DNA of 64,000 nt from Tigriopus japonicus (taxonomy: Eukaryota; Arthropoda; Copepoda; Harpacticoida; Harpacticidae): assembly GCA_010645155.1 (NCBI GenBank), contig CM021321.1, positions 7,550,311 to 7,614,310 of the forward strand. Reading direction: 5' to 3'. This document shows positions 1 to 11,769 of the stretch, one piece after another (the first letter of the stretch is position 1; every line of letters starts with the position of its first letter). The notes below the pieces were generated by a model. It was not told the DNA's origin and did not search any database. It was given only the letters and a program-made list of their open reading frames with translations. The position numbers and the translations under genes are program-made.

Positions 1-1045
1 TCAGAGCTGCTCTTTGCAACGTCGTATTGTTTACCAAAGGGAGCTCGACATGACAAAGCCATGTACTATGTACGCAGTCCTTATTGGCTCTGTTACTCTT
101 CAGTTAAGACTTCAACTCAAACCACGAATGTAACACACAGTATTCTTGCTTTTTCTCGCAACCCAGTCAAAGTTTCAGAAAGTGTTTGCAGAACTACTTT
201 GTGTCTTTGGGCAGAAACGTGTACTTCTCCTACCTTTCTCAGGATTTTCTTTCTTGGGAAGCAATCTTGTTATGGCAATAAATTCATGCAAAAATGTGAG
301 CCACTCTCAACTTTTACTTCGGACTATTGAGCATCGTCAAGAGTGAGCTCTTGGCCAAGTCTGACCATGAAGAAAACCGGGATTATTCTTGGTCCGAGTT
401 TTAAGCCGATCTTGAAGGACCACCCAATCTGATGGAATAGATGGATGAGGAAATGGTCTAAGAAGCTTCAGTGAGGTTCCAGCTGAATGGTGGGGTTCAA
501 TCGAGCGAGAACTCGATTTCAGGCCTAACTCGGGCTAGTGTAAAGTATAAAATCGAGAGTGGACTTCAATAGACTTTCCATAACTGGAACTGAAGATATT
601 TGTTTGAATCAAGGAACGACTAGTTTTTAGCAAGTCTCGTGACTTTGCTTTCAATCGAAAAAAAACGAAAAAGTTACAACATTGGTGGTCATTGACATGA
701 GCATTCTTTATGTCACGTGGATAGTTTTCGAGATATTTGGCTATTTGGGCCAGGGTCGCAATTAGTGATTACTTTTAAGGGAACAATCTTCACCCTCAAA
801 ATTGGACAAATGAGGGGATAACGTTGTTGTAATTAACTACAGAAAACCACATGGTGAAAGAGTCTCTTCATGGGCTCATGAATGATTTCAAGGGGTTGAA
901 TACATGCAAAATTAATAGTGTGGCACCAAAATGACAACGATCGATCATATACGATGCTTCTCCCAAGAACAAAGGAAACTTGTTAATGACAAGAAGTCAG
1001 GTCGAAAAACCTCGATTGTGTACTTTCCAAATGTTGGTTGCGGAT
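1..1045. other. intergenic, nothing recognised
   Basis: I see no gene, RNA gene or transposon end here. The open frames are under 90 codons, overlap one another and match no protein family I know. The stretch ends where the first SINE-like copy begins. Confidence 0.5.
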
Positions 1046-1202
1046 TTTCTACTACCGCTACAAGGAATGCGATTCCCTGTAATCAAGGATTTCTCCCGAC
1101 AGCTTTCAATTCGATTCCCAACAGGATTCGAACCTACGCCGTCTGGGGAAGCACTTACACTCGGCTCTTATAAGAACGCATCAGTACGCGCGGCCATACT
1201 GG
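1046..1202 (-). repeat. tRNA-derived SINE-like repeat, copy A
   Basis: Read on the minus strand, this copy has a tRNA-like head. An A-box-like GTGGCCGCG lies near its start and a B-box GGTTCGAATCC lies at 1124-1134, the two internal promoter elements used by RNA polymerase III. The body ends with a segment, CTTGTAGCGGTAGTAGAA on the minus strand, that is also present in copy C at 4516-4680. The two copies are closely alike over roughly 130 bases, allowing for a short insertion in copy A. The tRNA fold is imperfect, so I call it a tRNA-derived short interspersed element and not a working tRNA gene. The parent tRNA is not clear. Confidence 0.6.
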
Positions 1203-1208
1203 AAAAAT

Positions 1209-1330
1209 GATTTCTCCCGACAGATTCAATCCGACCGGCATTAGGGTTCGAACATATGCCATCTGGGGAAGCACTTACATTCGGCACTTTAGTGAACGCG
1301 ATAGTACGCGTGGCCACTCTGGCTTCCTCT
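1209..1330 (-). repeat. tRNA-derived SINE-like repeat, copy B, tandem to copy A
   Basis: This is a second, more diverged head of the same family, in the same orientation as copy A. The motif GATTTCTCCCGACAG recurs at 1088 and 1209, giving a tandem offset of 121 bases. A B-box-like GTTCGAAC core is visible at 1245-1252, and the TCTGGGGAAGCACTTACA segment is shared with copy A. It looks like the head of copy A duplicated locally, or two heads of a dimeric element. It lacks the CTACTACCGCTACAAG body found in copies A and C. Confidence 0.55.
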
Positions 1331-3470
1331 AATTCCTTAAGTATTAATTTCGATCTAAAGCAAATTCAAAAGTCATTAATGCCTTCTCACACCACAATAA
1401 ATTATAAGAAGTCCGTAGAACTGGGGTTGGCATCAATTGTGAGGTCAAGGCTCGTCAAAAAGTAGAGCCCAAAAATTTACGATTAAGAAATGTTGAAGAC
1501 ATGTGGAACATAGATTTTAAGGTGAATTATGCATGCATTTATTTCGAAGTACGGTGTTTTCGGTTTTGGTTGACCCCGCTTCCGGTTTCACTTGAGAACC
1601 CTTTCGGTGCATCACGAGTTATTTCTAATGTGTCGGGGTTAACCAAATGTTCTCACAATCGGGGGTCTCGGGGTCGACATTTGGGCTGAGACCCACCGAA
1701 CTGTGGACTAAATTGGGATATAGGAGAGCTTAAATTTTGATTGGGATGTTCTTTGCCGCTCAAAATATTTACTCTTTTTCTTTGTTCTTTTGTTTCATAA
1801 ACGCTATCCTGAGAAGGTTTTCAGTCATTGCCTGTGTGTAGGAAAACAAATATTGAAGGTTGCTCAGTATCAAAAGGTGAAAATATTAACCTGGCAATTC
1901 ATCTTCGAGAGAGTACAGGTTTTCCACATCAAGACAAAACAATTTGGCGAACAAAAAAACAGTTATCATCCTCCGTCATGAAAATTATTTTGAAACAGAA
2001 AAGAGTGGATTGGCTTTACATGAGCTAATTTCACGACAGTAGTTGATATTTCCGAGGCTTTTTCGCTCAGCTGCTTGGCTGCTTTTCCTAATTCTCCAAC
2101 ATTTCGTTTAGCTGATTTCAACCGACATCAAACTCAATTGGTCGCATCATAAGGCCAATCTGTTAAGTGATGAAGCTGAGAAAACACGAGTTTTGATATT
2201 CACTGAATATCAAAACAAATTAAAAAATATTTACAACCACGGGCAGGAAGTGTAAAGCCCTGCCTTCTATCAGGTAGATAGGAAGCAGGTTAAACTCAAT
2301 CTAGTAATTTACAAACAAGCTATAAGGTCCTGTAACGAAGAGCTAATTGGGAGGTCACAATCACCCATTTTCGAACTTTTCAGTACATACTCGACACATA
2401 TGAGCATATTTTTTGTATTAAAAGTCAGAGGTTGGGCATTTTTGTTTTAGTTTAAACTGGTTGCGTTTAAAGGTCTCTATGCCTACAACGCATTCCTGAA
2501 TGATCAGTCTGTGGAAATCAAAACAAAAAAAAAATTGTTGACATCGTACAGCTGATCACTCCCTAAAAACTGTTGGCTGTTAATCAGCCTTTGTCAATAG
2601 TGGAAGCATACGGAATTTTAACTTTATCCTGCTACATTAGCTGTGTTTTGAGAATGACCCAAAACGCAGCTTATGTTCTGAAAATTCACTCCAACATGGT
2701 TATGTTTTCTGTGTCTTCTATGCTTGCACAATACAATGCTTCCAAATGCCCTCAACAACTGATCTCTTTTGCCATGATTTACCACCGTACGCCACACAAG
2801 ATTGGAGAGAAATTTCAAATTCGTTGCTGTTTCCAAAGCTCCGAGTTTTGGTTTACAGTGAGCCTCGAAAGGCGTATTTCGCATGCATCTAACTTGCATG
2901 CCGATCCATCAAGGATCGACCAAAAAATTGTCGACTTTTTTCTGCTCACTTCACAAAGATTTTCGGAGAAATACGAATCAGCCACCTACTGGTCTGATAC
3001 CGATAGCTTACGTATTAAGCTGAACTCAATTATTGGAGGATTATAGCTTCTCTCTCTTTCTCAAAGTCAAAGCCCAAATTTCCAAGATCCTCTCGATTCC
3101 CCCTCCCCAAATTTTGGGGTGTTATATCATGATAGCGTTCACGTCAAGTTCGGATCTAGGTCGATAAAAGATGTGTCGTTCATTTTGTTACTCGGAAATA
3201 CCTTCCTTTAAGGTTCGTTTTGAAGAATGTTCATGTTTACTATGCCGAATCTCGGTCACAATAATGGATCGTCTTTGTGCTGACTATAAATTAGTTTGAG
3301 GCCAAGACACGATCTGCACTGAATACCAAATACGAATAACGTAAGAGAGCAAGAACCAATAGTTTCCTAAGGAACCAATAAAGATCAAGAGTGAGTACAA
3401 AAAGAAATCTGGGGGAGGCGAATGTAACAATGCTCAGAATTGAAAGTTCTCGGACTCAAGAAACAGTTGA
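1331..3470. other. intergenic; one small perfect hairpin only
   Basis: I recognise no gene. An open frame at 2573-3046 starts at TTG, not ATG, and has no recognisable domain. A 27-base perfect palindrome lies at 2190-2216 and is listed separately. The 2040-2160 stretch has a TTGGCTGCTTTTCC motif that recurs near 21172, so this area may contain an old repeat. Confidence 0.4.
2190..2216. repeat. perfect 13-bp inverted repeat, 1-nt centre
   Basis: GTTTTGATATTCA is followed by a single C and then its exact reverse complement. The same GTTTTGATAT core occurs in the right arm of the distant inverted repeat ending at 21349. It could be a remnant of that repeat family. There is no T-run that would make it a terminator. 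Confidence 0.5.
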
Positions 3471-3474
3471 TTTA

Positions 3475-3719
3475 AGGTCGGTTGTTAAGGTAGTTTTTCA
3501 GTATAGTAGAAGCACATCTAGAAGCACGAAAGAAGCACATGACGCGGAGTAGAAATAATCATGCTCAATCCAGTTTCGCTACATAATCTGCGATTGAAAA
3601 ACCCAGCTTATGTAGCGAAACTTGATCGAGCATGATTATTTCTACTCCGTGTCATCTGCTTCTTTTGTGTTTCTAGATGTGCTTCTACTATACTTCCAAA
3701 CTACCTCAACAACCGACCT
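3475..3719. mobile_element. foldback MITE, PIF/Harbinger-like, TTA target duplications
   Basis: Nearly the whole 245-bp element is one inverted repeat. The left arm (3475 to about 3590) and right arm (about 3606 to 3719) are near-identical reverse complements around a short centre. Termini are AGGTCGGTTGTT and its complement. The trinucleotide TTA is present directly outside both ends (3472-3474 and 3720-3722). A three-base TWA duplication is the usual target-site signature of PIF/Harbinger elements, which suggests the family, but the termini alone do not prove it. No open frame is present, so it is non-autonomous. The high arm identity suggests a fairly recent insertion or gene conversion between the arms. 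Confidence 0.8.
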
Positions 3720-3722
3720 TTA

Positions 3723-4515
3723 GAGTAGTGTGGAATGTATCAAGCTTTTGTCTTTCCAGAATTTCAACATGTCCGCAACTCGTTAAAAAAGGGGTAAACG
3801 AGCATTTCCAGCCCTGGACTTCTCAAATTTCAGCTCGAAGCATTTTTGGGGCCAGAATGCAACAAATTGTCACTTGGACACATACGTGAACGAAATACTC
3901 AAGATTTCTCCAAAAGCAAACGAGTCCGATGAATGTTCCAAGAGAATTTGTTTCACTTGCTTTGTCTCTTTCAGGCGTGCAAAAAACTTTGTGGTTTTTT
4001 TTCTCCCCCAAATCTCACGACGACCTTTTTGCCCTTGGCACGTGGCAGTAATCCCTTTATCAAATGGAGATTGGTCTTCTACAGTGAATCTGACAAAGTC
4101 CTGAAGTCCAAGAGTCCAAACCAGTCACAAAAGAACACATTTTTTGTGCAAAAAACTTTGATTGATAAAAGCCGATCTCGAAACCCATTCTTTGCCCCGG
4201 GTTAAGTGATTTGACTGGAAATCCCTGGAATGCTAAGGAGCAACTAGCAATCTCTTGTTCTCGTGGATTACGACTAAAGTTGGATCGGTGTTCCAAAGGC
4301 AGACTAGATTTATCAATGAAAGTCTGTGCCAGGGTAAGATTCCAAACCAAGCTCTTTGGTAAAGAAACTCGTTTAGGTTCGTAACATCTTTTCATTTGAG
4401 TTGAAATTGATCCATGCCTTAAAATGTAAGTATACTCTAAATTATTTTTTAACACGTTAAAATGGGAGTCATAAGTGTTCTCTTGACTTGAGAATTCAAT
4501 TGAGGATGGCTTATT
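3723..4515. other. intergenic, nothing recognised
   Basis: The open frames here (for example 4060-4455 on the minus strand) have no recognisable domain and overlap frames on the other strand. I see no transposon ends. Confidence 0.4.
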
Positions 4516-4680
4516 CGATTTATTATTATTAATATTATTATTTTATGGTTGCAGACTTTCTACTACCGCTACAAGGCTTCAATGCAATCCCCAACGGGAT
4601 TCGAACCTACGCCGTCTGGGGAAGCGCTTACACTCGCCTCTTACAAGAAAGCATTAGTATGCGCGGCCACTCTAGCTTCC
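4516..4680 (-). repeat. tRNA-derived SINE-like repeat, copy C, with (AAT)n tail
   Basis: On the minus strand this reads as a tRNA-like head with an A-box-like GAGTGGCCGCG, a B-box GGTTCGAATCCC (4597-4608) and the body shared with copy A. It then ends in an AAT-rich tail at about 4520-4542. Head, body and simple-repeat tail in that order is classic SINE structure. I could not find a convincing target-site duplication. It lies less than 100 bases from the hAT-type element starting at 4757. Confidence 0.65.
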
Positions 4681-4756
4681 TTTAGAATATTGAATGCCCT
4701 AGAATAACTTTTATAAACGCTAACAGGGTACCCATTCATTTATACTTACTAATGAC

Positions 4757-5345
4757 TAGGGCCCGTAAATATCTTTTTTAAAATATAAAATATTTCAAAA
4801 ATATTTCCCCACTTTTCCCCGATTTTTTCAATATTTTGGCGGTTTCAAGGAAAAAATAAGTATTTCCTCGAATATTCCGGTCAAAAAAAAATCTTTCGGG
4901 CAAAATTGAGGAAAAGAAATGAATGACCAATGCTCAATAGAGTCTTTCCAAAATAAATATAAAATACAAAATCACTACAAAATGTGCATTTGTACTAGGA
5001 TTAGACATTCACAATCAAAACTACTGTCATTTACGAAAAAACTGCGCCATCTATTGAGGCAAATTGAAAATTGTATTGTTTAAATCAATTACATGTCCAG
5101 TTTGCCCCCAAAAATGGCCAAATGCAACAATTGCAGAAACATCAGAACCAAACATCAGAAATCAAACAACAGAAATGCAAAATCAAATTTGGAAAATCGG
5201 TGCACACGGACAAAAATACCAAAAAAAGGCCTTGGCAAAAAAAATATTTCTTAAATATCCGGCTTTATTCCAAATATTTTGGGGTTTCGAAAAAAAAAAT
5301 TATTTGATATTTTGTCACTTTTTGCAAATATTTTTCCGGGCCCTA
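4757..5345. mobile_element. non-autonomous hAT-type element, 589 bp
   Basis: The terminal inverted repeats begin TAGGGCCCG and end CGGGCCCTA, fitting the short hAT terminus pattern YARNG. The flanking octamers CTAATGAC (4749-4756) and CTAATGAT (5346-5353) match at seven of eight positions, and an 8-bp duplication is the hAT signature. The interior is very AT-rich with many AAATATTT blocks, especially near the ends, resembling the element at 11026-11761. The small open frames inside (5064-5435 and 5071-5307) show no transposase motifs, so the element would depend on a transposase encoded elsewhere. Confidence 0.8.
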
Positions 5346-5353
5346 CTAATGAT

Positions 5354-6255
5354 TTCAAGTTTTCACAGAATTCACGAAGATTTACTGTACATACGTCTGT
5401 TGGCAAATACTATTTGGAGACTTTGCTCAAGGTAGAAGTTCTCGCGTCTTGATAGTCTCATAAACGGAAACGAGTTGTCTCTTTTTTTTCTTCGGGATCT
5501 CTCTTGTGCTTCTGTAGTAATCGAAACTCGTTATTGGGTTTGCTCTTTCGTATTGAGAAGAAGCAATGGTCTCAGTTCCTTCGAGTTTTTCTCCATCTCG
5601 TTTGACCTACACTTGGACTCAGTTTAAATGGTGGGAAAGTTATTTGCCACTAAACTCAAGGATCTTGGTCTTCTTCGCCACTCCGGGATAGTCTCATCCC
5701 GAAAAAAACGCGACTTCTAATGGGAAAGCTCCGTCTGTCTGGCCTTTTTGTGCCAAGTGTCGAAAATAAACCTGAAAAATCCTACCGTAAAGGACAGACC
5801 AGAGTGTGCCATTCAACCTTCGACAGAGTGTTCCATTGCGGATTGTGGGCGAGATCTCGCTAAGACTAGCGATGCTTGTTTAGATCAAGGACGTGGTAAT
5901 TGACCAATCGAAAATGATTTAGAACTCAGGAATAGCATTTTTCTGTTGATTTGTGTCTATATAAACTCAAACCAACCAAAGATGAAAAAACATGGAAAAA
6001 CAACGTGTAACAACGGTTACTGTTTTGGAAGAGATTTCATAGGCATCTATTCTAGCCTAACGCAATGGTTTGGTTTCGGAATACAACCAGTTTATTACCA
6101 TATGCAACGTTCTATACTTAAAGGTACTTGGTCTTCAACGTATTTAAAACGCTTTCTCATTGAAGAGAAAGTTTTCTAATTAGTGTCTTGTTATATTTTA
6201 AATTCAAAACCGGCTAAGATGAAATAGCCGAAATATATGATTTTTGATGATATTT
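5354..6255. other. intergenic, nothing recognised
   Basis: There are only short frames, such as 5946-6179, without domain signals. No repeat ends were found before the foldback that follows. Confidence 0.4.
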
Positions 6256-6965
6256 TAGCACAAGTACGTTTGACAAACGAACCACAAAAGGCCAACTAAT
6301 CAAAGCAATGGGACATGCACAAAGGTTGCTCAAGTGAGCGCTTTAAATCATACCGATAGCAACAAAACAGGGCCGTTGGCTGTGTTGAGTTGCTCGGCCC
6401 ATTTTGGCAAATCCAAGTTATTTCTAGTTTAGCGTGTATTCAAAGAGTTTAGGTTCATGGAAATTCGATATTTTACATTTAGATACCTCTGCTTACATCT
6501 GGTTGATAATATGCCCAGTTTATCAGGTAGAAAATGAGATTTGTAAAATCATACGTTTCCAGAAAGAAGCACTTAAAACTATTTCATTTCTCTTATGGGA
6601 ACTTTAGACACCTTTTTTTATTTTGATATAATGCTATGGAATCAACAAAACAAATATGCATGCTTTAATTTTTTTGGATCACATTAATTGAATCCTACTT
6701 TTGCAATTCCACAAGACGTTTTTAAGTGCTTTTCATTCAATCACAGCTTCAGCCAAGGTACCTTAACGTGAAATATTGATCGTTTCCACGAACCTAGAGT
6801 CTTTGAATACACGCTAAAATAGAATTGATATGAATCTGCCAAAATATGCCGAGCAACTCAACATAGCCAACGGCCCTGTTTTACCGCTAGTAGTATGATT
6901 CAAAACCCTCACTTGAGCAACCTTTGTGGATGTTCCATTTTAAAGTGGTAAACGAATTGTGCCAG
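6256..6965. mobile_element. large imperfect foldback element, about 0.7 kb
   Basis: A left arm (about 6256-6490) and right arm (about 6755-6965) are reverse complements. Blocks such as CACAAAGGTTGCTCAAGTGAG, AACAGGGCCGTTGGCT, GTTGAGTTGCTCGGC and TTAGCGTGTATTCAAAGA appear in both. Weaker inner matches (AAGCACTTAAAA at about 6568 against 6720, and GGAATCAA near 6638 against about 6690) carry the fold inward to a centre near 6650. The arms have many substitutions and small indels, so the element is older than the one at 3475. The outer borders and target duplication are unclear. It has no coding capacity and its family is unknown. Confidence 0.65.
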
Positions 6966-9900
6966 GTTTAAATCAAAATACTCAGTTCAGTTTAAAGTAT
7001 TGATGCCTTTGAAAGAAAAAGTGAACCGGATCTTTCAAAGCAATGTAAGCTTTTGGAATACAAAAGTACGAATCTAGTCGTCTCTAGGGAGGTTTTCTTT
7101 AGAATGGCCGAGGCACCAACAAACTTGTCAATTCTTTGGGGAGAATCATTTTTTTTTCTTTTTGACACGTATGAGGGGGATGGTCTTCCAATATTGGACA
7201 GTCTTTAATAATAACTGTCTTGACGTTGCGAAAGTCTGCCTTGATTACAATCTAATGGTATCGTGTAACAACATTTATTTTGCGTTCCTTGTCGCCATCT
7301 TTATTGACAGTTGATTGTCAATATATCTAATAAAGCAAAATAAATCATGTTTCAAGTTCGTTCACTTTCCCATCAATCATTTCGAACCGTCCTCAAATAA
7401 TAGGGCAAATAGAGACAAGATTTTTCACGCAACATGAGGTGTTCTTTTGCTTTGTTTATTTTGGAAATTGGATATTGGATATTGTCCATGCTCTTGTTTT
7501 TGGGTCTATCATCGATTCAAAAATGTTACTTTTCATGAAATTCAAGTCCTGTCATCATTAAGACGAGCTTTGGTTAGAAGCTGGAAGTTTTTGCTAAATT
7601 AACTTGAAACATTCAACCATACTGATGAACATGATGTTTATAAATTTAGACGAGTGGTTAAAGTGCTTTGCAATATCAGCCCACGTGTCTAACCTTTAGT
7701 CGCCCACATGAACCTTTCTTGCATTACTTATGTTCTATGGAGAATGAAACCAATCTTGCTTTCATCATGAAGCTCAAAATCCCAGATAATAACCTTTCGT
7801 TCGTTTTCCTCATTACAACACTTGATGAGAAGATCTCATGTTCCAAAGCAGCAGATCTGAAGAGCTGAAGAGCAAAGGAATCGAACCCTCGCCTTGTCTA
7901 ACCAAGTGTTTGATTTCAGCCGGTTAGGAAATCGGAAGAACAAATTTCTCGTCTCTTGGAGACCCCGTTGATTGAGATCAAACAAAGACATCGGGCATAG
8001 ACTTCTCAAGGCCAAGCCATACTTGGTTCAGTTCTGTGAGAGCTGTTGAGATTTCTGGGACTGGCAGTATTTGAGAACCTCGTTCCGACAATAATGGCCG
8101 GAAAACTTGGTGCTACAACTCTTGTTTTGGCCACCAAAGGAAACGAAAAGAACTCCATTTTCCGAAATCTTGGAGGGAGGGGAACTTTTCTTCATCTGGA
8201 CGCCCTTGAAATGAGGAATATCTATCAATCTCACTCTTCTCTGCATCCAACAAGAAGAAGAAAGAACCCGCAGTGAGACCAAACTAAGACGAATTAATTT
8301 CCCTCTACTGCATTCACTGAGTTCGAGGAATTTCCATTTCCCGATCCCTGCCATTACTCGAAGCTTTTTTTCGCTTAAACGAACCAGCAGGTTTGATGCA
8401 AATTTGCTCATATGTCAACCTGAAGCGAAAGCCGAATTTCTTGGAACAAATTGATATAGGGAACATATTTCTCGGGAGACAATTTACTCTCAACAAAGTC
8501 GTTCGATCTTTCTTTTGACAAAGAAGACATGTTGTCTCTACGAACATCGAGAACATTGAGGTTAAATTGCTGAAAAGGCAGATCCTTTGAGGCGAAGTTT
8601 GAGGAACCATCGCCGAAGGTCTCCCTTTTTCACCAAAGTGGTTAGCATTCTGACCATCAATCAATCAAGATCCGTCTCTCTCAGGGTAGCAGAAGTTTCA
8701 AGAGCATTGGACACCGAATGTTTGTTAGTCTAGAAATGAGCATCCGACCAAGACGACCTCGACGATATCTCCAATCATGACCGTGAAAAGCCTTCTCTTG
8801 TCCCACGATCAAAGCGGACCCACTGGATAAACATGGCCATTGCTTTGTTAACTAAAATCCCTCAAAACAACCTCGTTCCTCTTGTGGTCCATTGAAGATA
8901 AACATGATCGGAGACATGTTATCCCTTTCCATGGCTATGGATCACCCAAAAGCTCTGACCCATGCTGGTAATGAGCCCACTTTAGAGCCATTGAAAGATT
9001 AATGGAACAGGATCCCAACCGTTGGTGATCTTCCTATTTCCGGCAAAAAAACTTGAGAGCAAAGACCGTTCCATATTTTACAGTGTGCATATCTTTACAT
9101 ATGTTATGGGACAAAGAGATCTTTCCTAATTGGACCACGTGGGAACGTATCTATTGATTGCATTGGATCCTTTCATTTTCCCTTGGTTAGTGCCAGATCT
9201 CAATAGTGATGATGATGCCAAGGCCGACCCATTAAAGAGTGGGACAATGCCTCAAAATAAACTGGAACACTTCTGTTTTTGCCAAAAGAGGCACTCGCAA
9301 CCGGGTCAAATGGGCATTTTTGCCTTGCTAACATACATTGACAGCATTCTCAATGTTATTCAGTACTCACATGTGCAAGGTGGAACCTTTTTTAGAAGAG
9401 CTTGCGCTCTCGCTGCAGTTTGATCACAGCAGCAATCACCCATGTTGAATAGACACAAGATAATGTCACCATAAAAGTTTTTGCTCACTCAGCAGGCCCA
9501 CACCGTTAGTTTGATCACACGTCGCATGTTTTTGGGTTGGTCGATCGTTCCTCAAGGTTGCGCAAAGATGTGGGTGATCTTCGATTTTTCTCTTCAAAAA
9601 TAGAACCAACCATTAACATCGCCACAACACTACAAACCTCCACTTTTTGGTCATTTGCGTCTCTCTTCCGTATTGCCTTAAGGTCAAATGGAAAGCACCA
9701 AGGTCTTCTAATTGAATGGACTTTGAGTCATGACCAGCATTCGAAATGGCCCCATTGGCCGCTTCTTTATCTGAGGTCCCTTTTGCGGGGCTTGACCCGA
9801 CGCAAGTTTGCAGAAAAGTGAGCGATTTATGGATTCAAGAGCGCTTCACCGATCTCGGCAAAGCACTACTTCTAGAGCTAGGAATGAAGTACACTTAACC

Positions 9901-11017
9901 TGGCGACGAAAACTTAAGTAATTGAGGTGCACCCACGTTCGAGGAAGCCCAAAGCCCAACTGACTGTTTTGAGGGTCCACACTGTGCTTTCGGTCCATGA
10001 GTGAGAGGGCAGGAATGGGACCAAAATTGCTCTTGACGCTCTTTCTAGCTTCTCGTTCCCTCCTGGTGATGTTCGCTCACACTCGCCATTTCTTTGTGGC
10101 AACGAGGGTGAAGACTGAGGGTGGTTTTCGAAAGGATCCCCTGGGATGGAACTGGAAATCCAAGAGCGCTCTTCAGTGGTCCAATGTGCATCAGGAAGCC
10201 CCGAAATTTATACTCCCCCCAAATTGATACAAAGGTGGCGAATACCCACGCGCAAACCCAAGAGAAAGAGCGCCCTGTTTTTGTCATTTTCCCGAACACC
10301 CAATTTCTGCGGGACGCTCCAAGGATCCATTGATGACAAAAACTGGATTAGGGCCAAGGGCAGCAAATCTTGCAGATCTAACGCGAGCATTCCAGATATT
10401 CGTGGTGAGTCTGGGTGGATTTGGTTCCTCCTCCACTAGATTGAATCAATCTTACAAATATGGGCAGTAGCTCATATTCTAGATCAAAGATAACTTCAAT
10501 TCGCCTCTTGCATAGAACCTGCATAGTTGCTCCTGGAACTTTGCTATTCCTCGTTCAGTTTCGTTGAGATTATCAGTCAACTCCATGGAGTTGAAAGCAG
10601 GATTGCGACAAACGCATCTCTCAGCAAAAGCGAGGAATGAACATTTTTTGCATGCACTCATCTCTTTAATGTCAATTTGAGTGTCCTAGAGGCTCTCTCC
10701 AGACCTCGAACCTTGGCAAAATAAATCGTGATATTCGTTGGATCCTCGAATTTCGCGCCGAAAAGCCGCGATCAGATTGAATTTCATGAGTGAGTCTACG
10801 AGCGAGTTAGTGCAAGTTGGAACGAGGTCAGAAGCGAAAATGGGGGCGGATTCGGGGGTTTGACCGATGATGGTGAAGGGGAATAATAATATTGTGGGTG
10901 ACGGATAACCCTTTCCGCCTCTCCAATCGTAATGTAACACAATGGTCCGCGAGCAAATATCAAACCACCAATCCAAAACAGCACGAAGAAAGCAAAGCAG
11001 AACGAACTGTTTCAATC
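6966..11017. other. 4-kb intergenic stretch without a recognised gene
   Basis: Several frames of 60-130 codons occur on both strands (for example 8028-8411 minus, 9130-9423 plus and 10146-10439 plus), but they overlap each other and resemble no family I recognise. Spliced exons of an unfamiliar gene could hide here and I cannot exclude them. A tRNA-like B-box near 7880 was considered and rejected. Confidence 0.35.
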
Positions 11018-11025
11018 ATTATGAC

Positions 11026-11761
11026 TAGAGCGGCCGAAAATATTTAATTAAATATGAAAATATTTAATTTAAATATTTTACCGTATTGAGCACTTTTTAA
11101 ATATTTGGGCTTTTTCTTCCAAAACTAAAGGAAAATTCCTTTTATTTCTTTTAATTATATTAAGAATCATCATGATTTCCGCATATCTTTTGAAATATTG
11201 GCAAACAATCTGACCTTCCCAAAACAATATTTTCTAAATCTACCTTTTTTTTAATTATTTAGCCAATTTTTGAGGTGAATAGTCAACAACTAAATTGGGA
11301 AAGTATTCTGCGTGGGAAAGAAATATTTGGTCGATTTTGCCTTGAAAATTACATTAACGGATTTGACTCTAGAGAAGAAAAGCACTGCTCCAACCAATAG
11401 AAAATTAGGGAAACTCTGGGTTGAATATTCAACCAAATCTTGGCCAATAACATTTTGATTAAATCTAGGGTAAAAATAAAGACTGTCAAGAAAAACCAAT
11501 TTTCACTACATGGTATGAATGTTTTCCACCAAAGATTGTCTACCTACATTTTCGTCGTTGCAAAATTTTTATCAAAAAATCGGATTTTGAATACAGAAGA
11601 AGCTCTAAAAATACCAATTTATTTCCCCTGAATACCTACAAATTTAATTTTTTAAAAATATTTGGGCGCTATTTAAATATTTTCTTAAATATTTTGATGT
11701 TTTTTCCTTCAATATTATTTAAATATTTGGCCTTGAAAATTAAATATTTTCGGCCGCTCTA
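11026..11761. mobile_element. non-autonomous hAT-type element, 736 bp
   Basis: The termini are TAGAGCGGCCGAAAATATTT and its reverse complement. The octamer ATTATGAC is repeated exactly on both sides (11018-11025 and 11762-11769), giving a perfect 8-bp target duplication. The end pattern TAGAG fits hAT YARNG. The subterminal regions are packed with AAATATTT motifs, as in the element at 4757-5345, and both probably use related transposases. Internal frames (11290-11499 minus and 11440-11631 plus) are short and show no hAT transposase or zinc-finger motifs. The intact duplication suggests an insertion that has not been much eroded. Confidence 0.88.
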
Positions 11762-11769
11762 ATTATGAC

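Noticed and set aside
2573..3046. 157-codon plus-strand frame as a gene
   Set aside because: It begins at TTG, overlaps a minus-strand frame, and shows no domain or splice context.
7870..7950. B-box-like GGGTTCGATTCC on the minus strand as a tRNA gene
   Set aside because: The acceptor stem does not pair, the T stem relies on G-T pairs and no D arm or A-box is convincing. At most it is an old tRNA-derived fragment.
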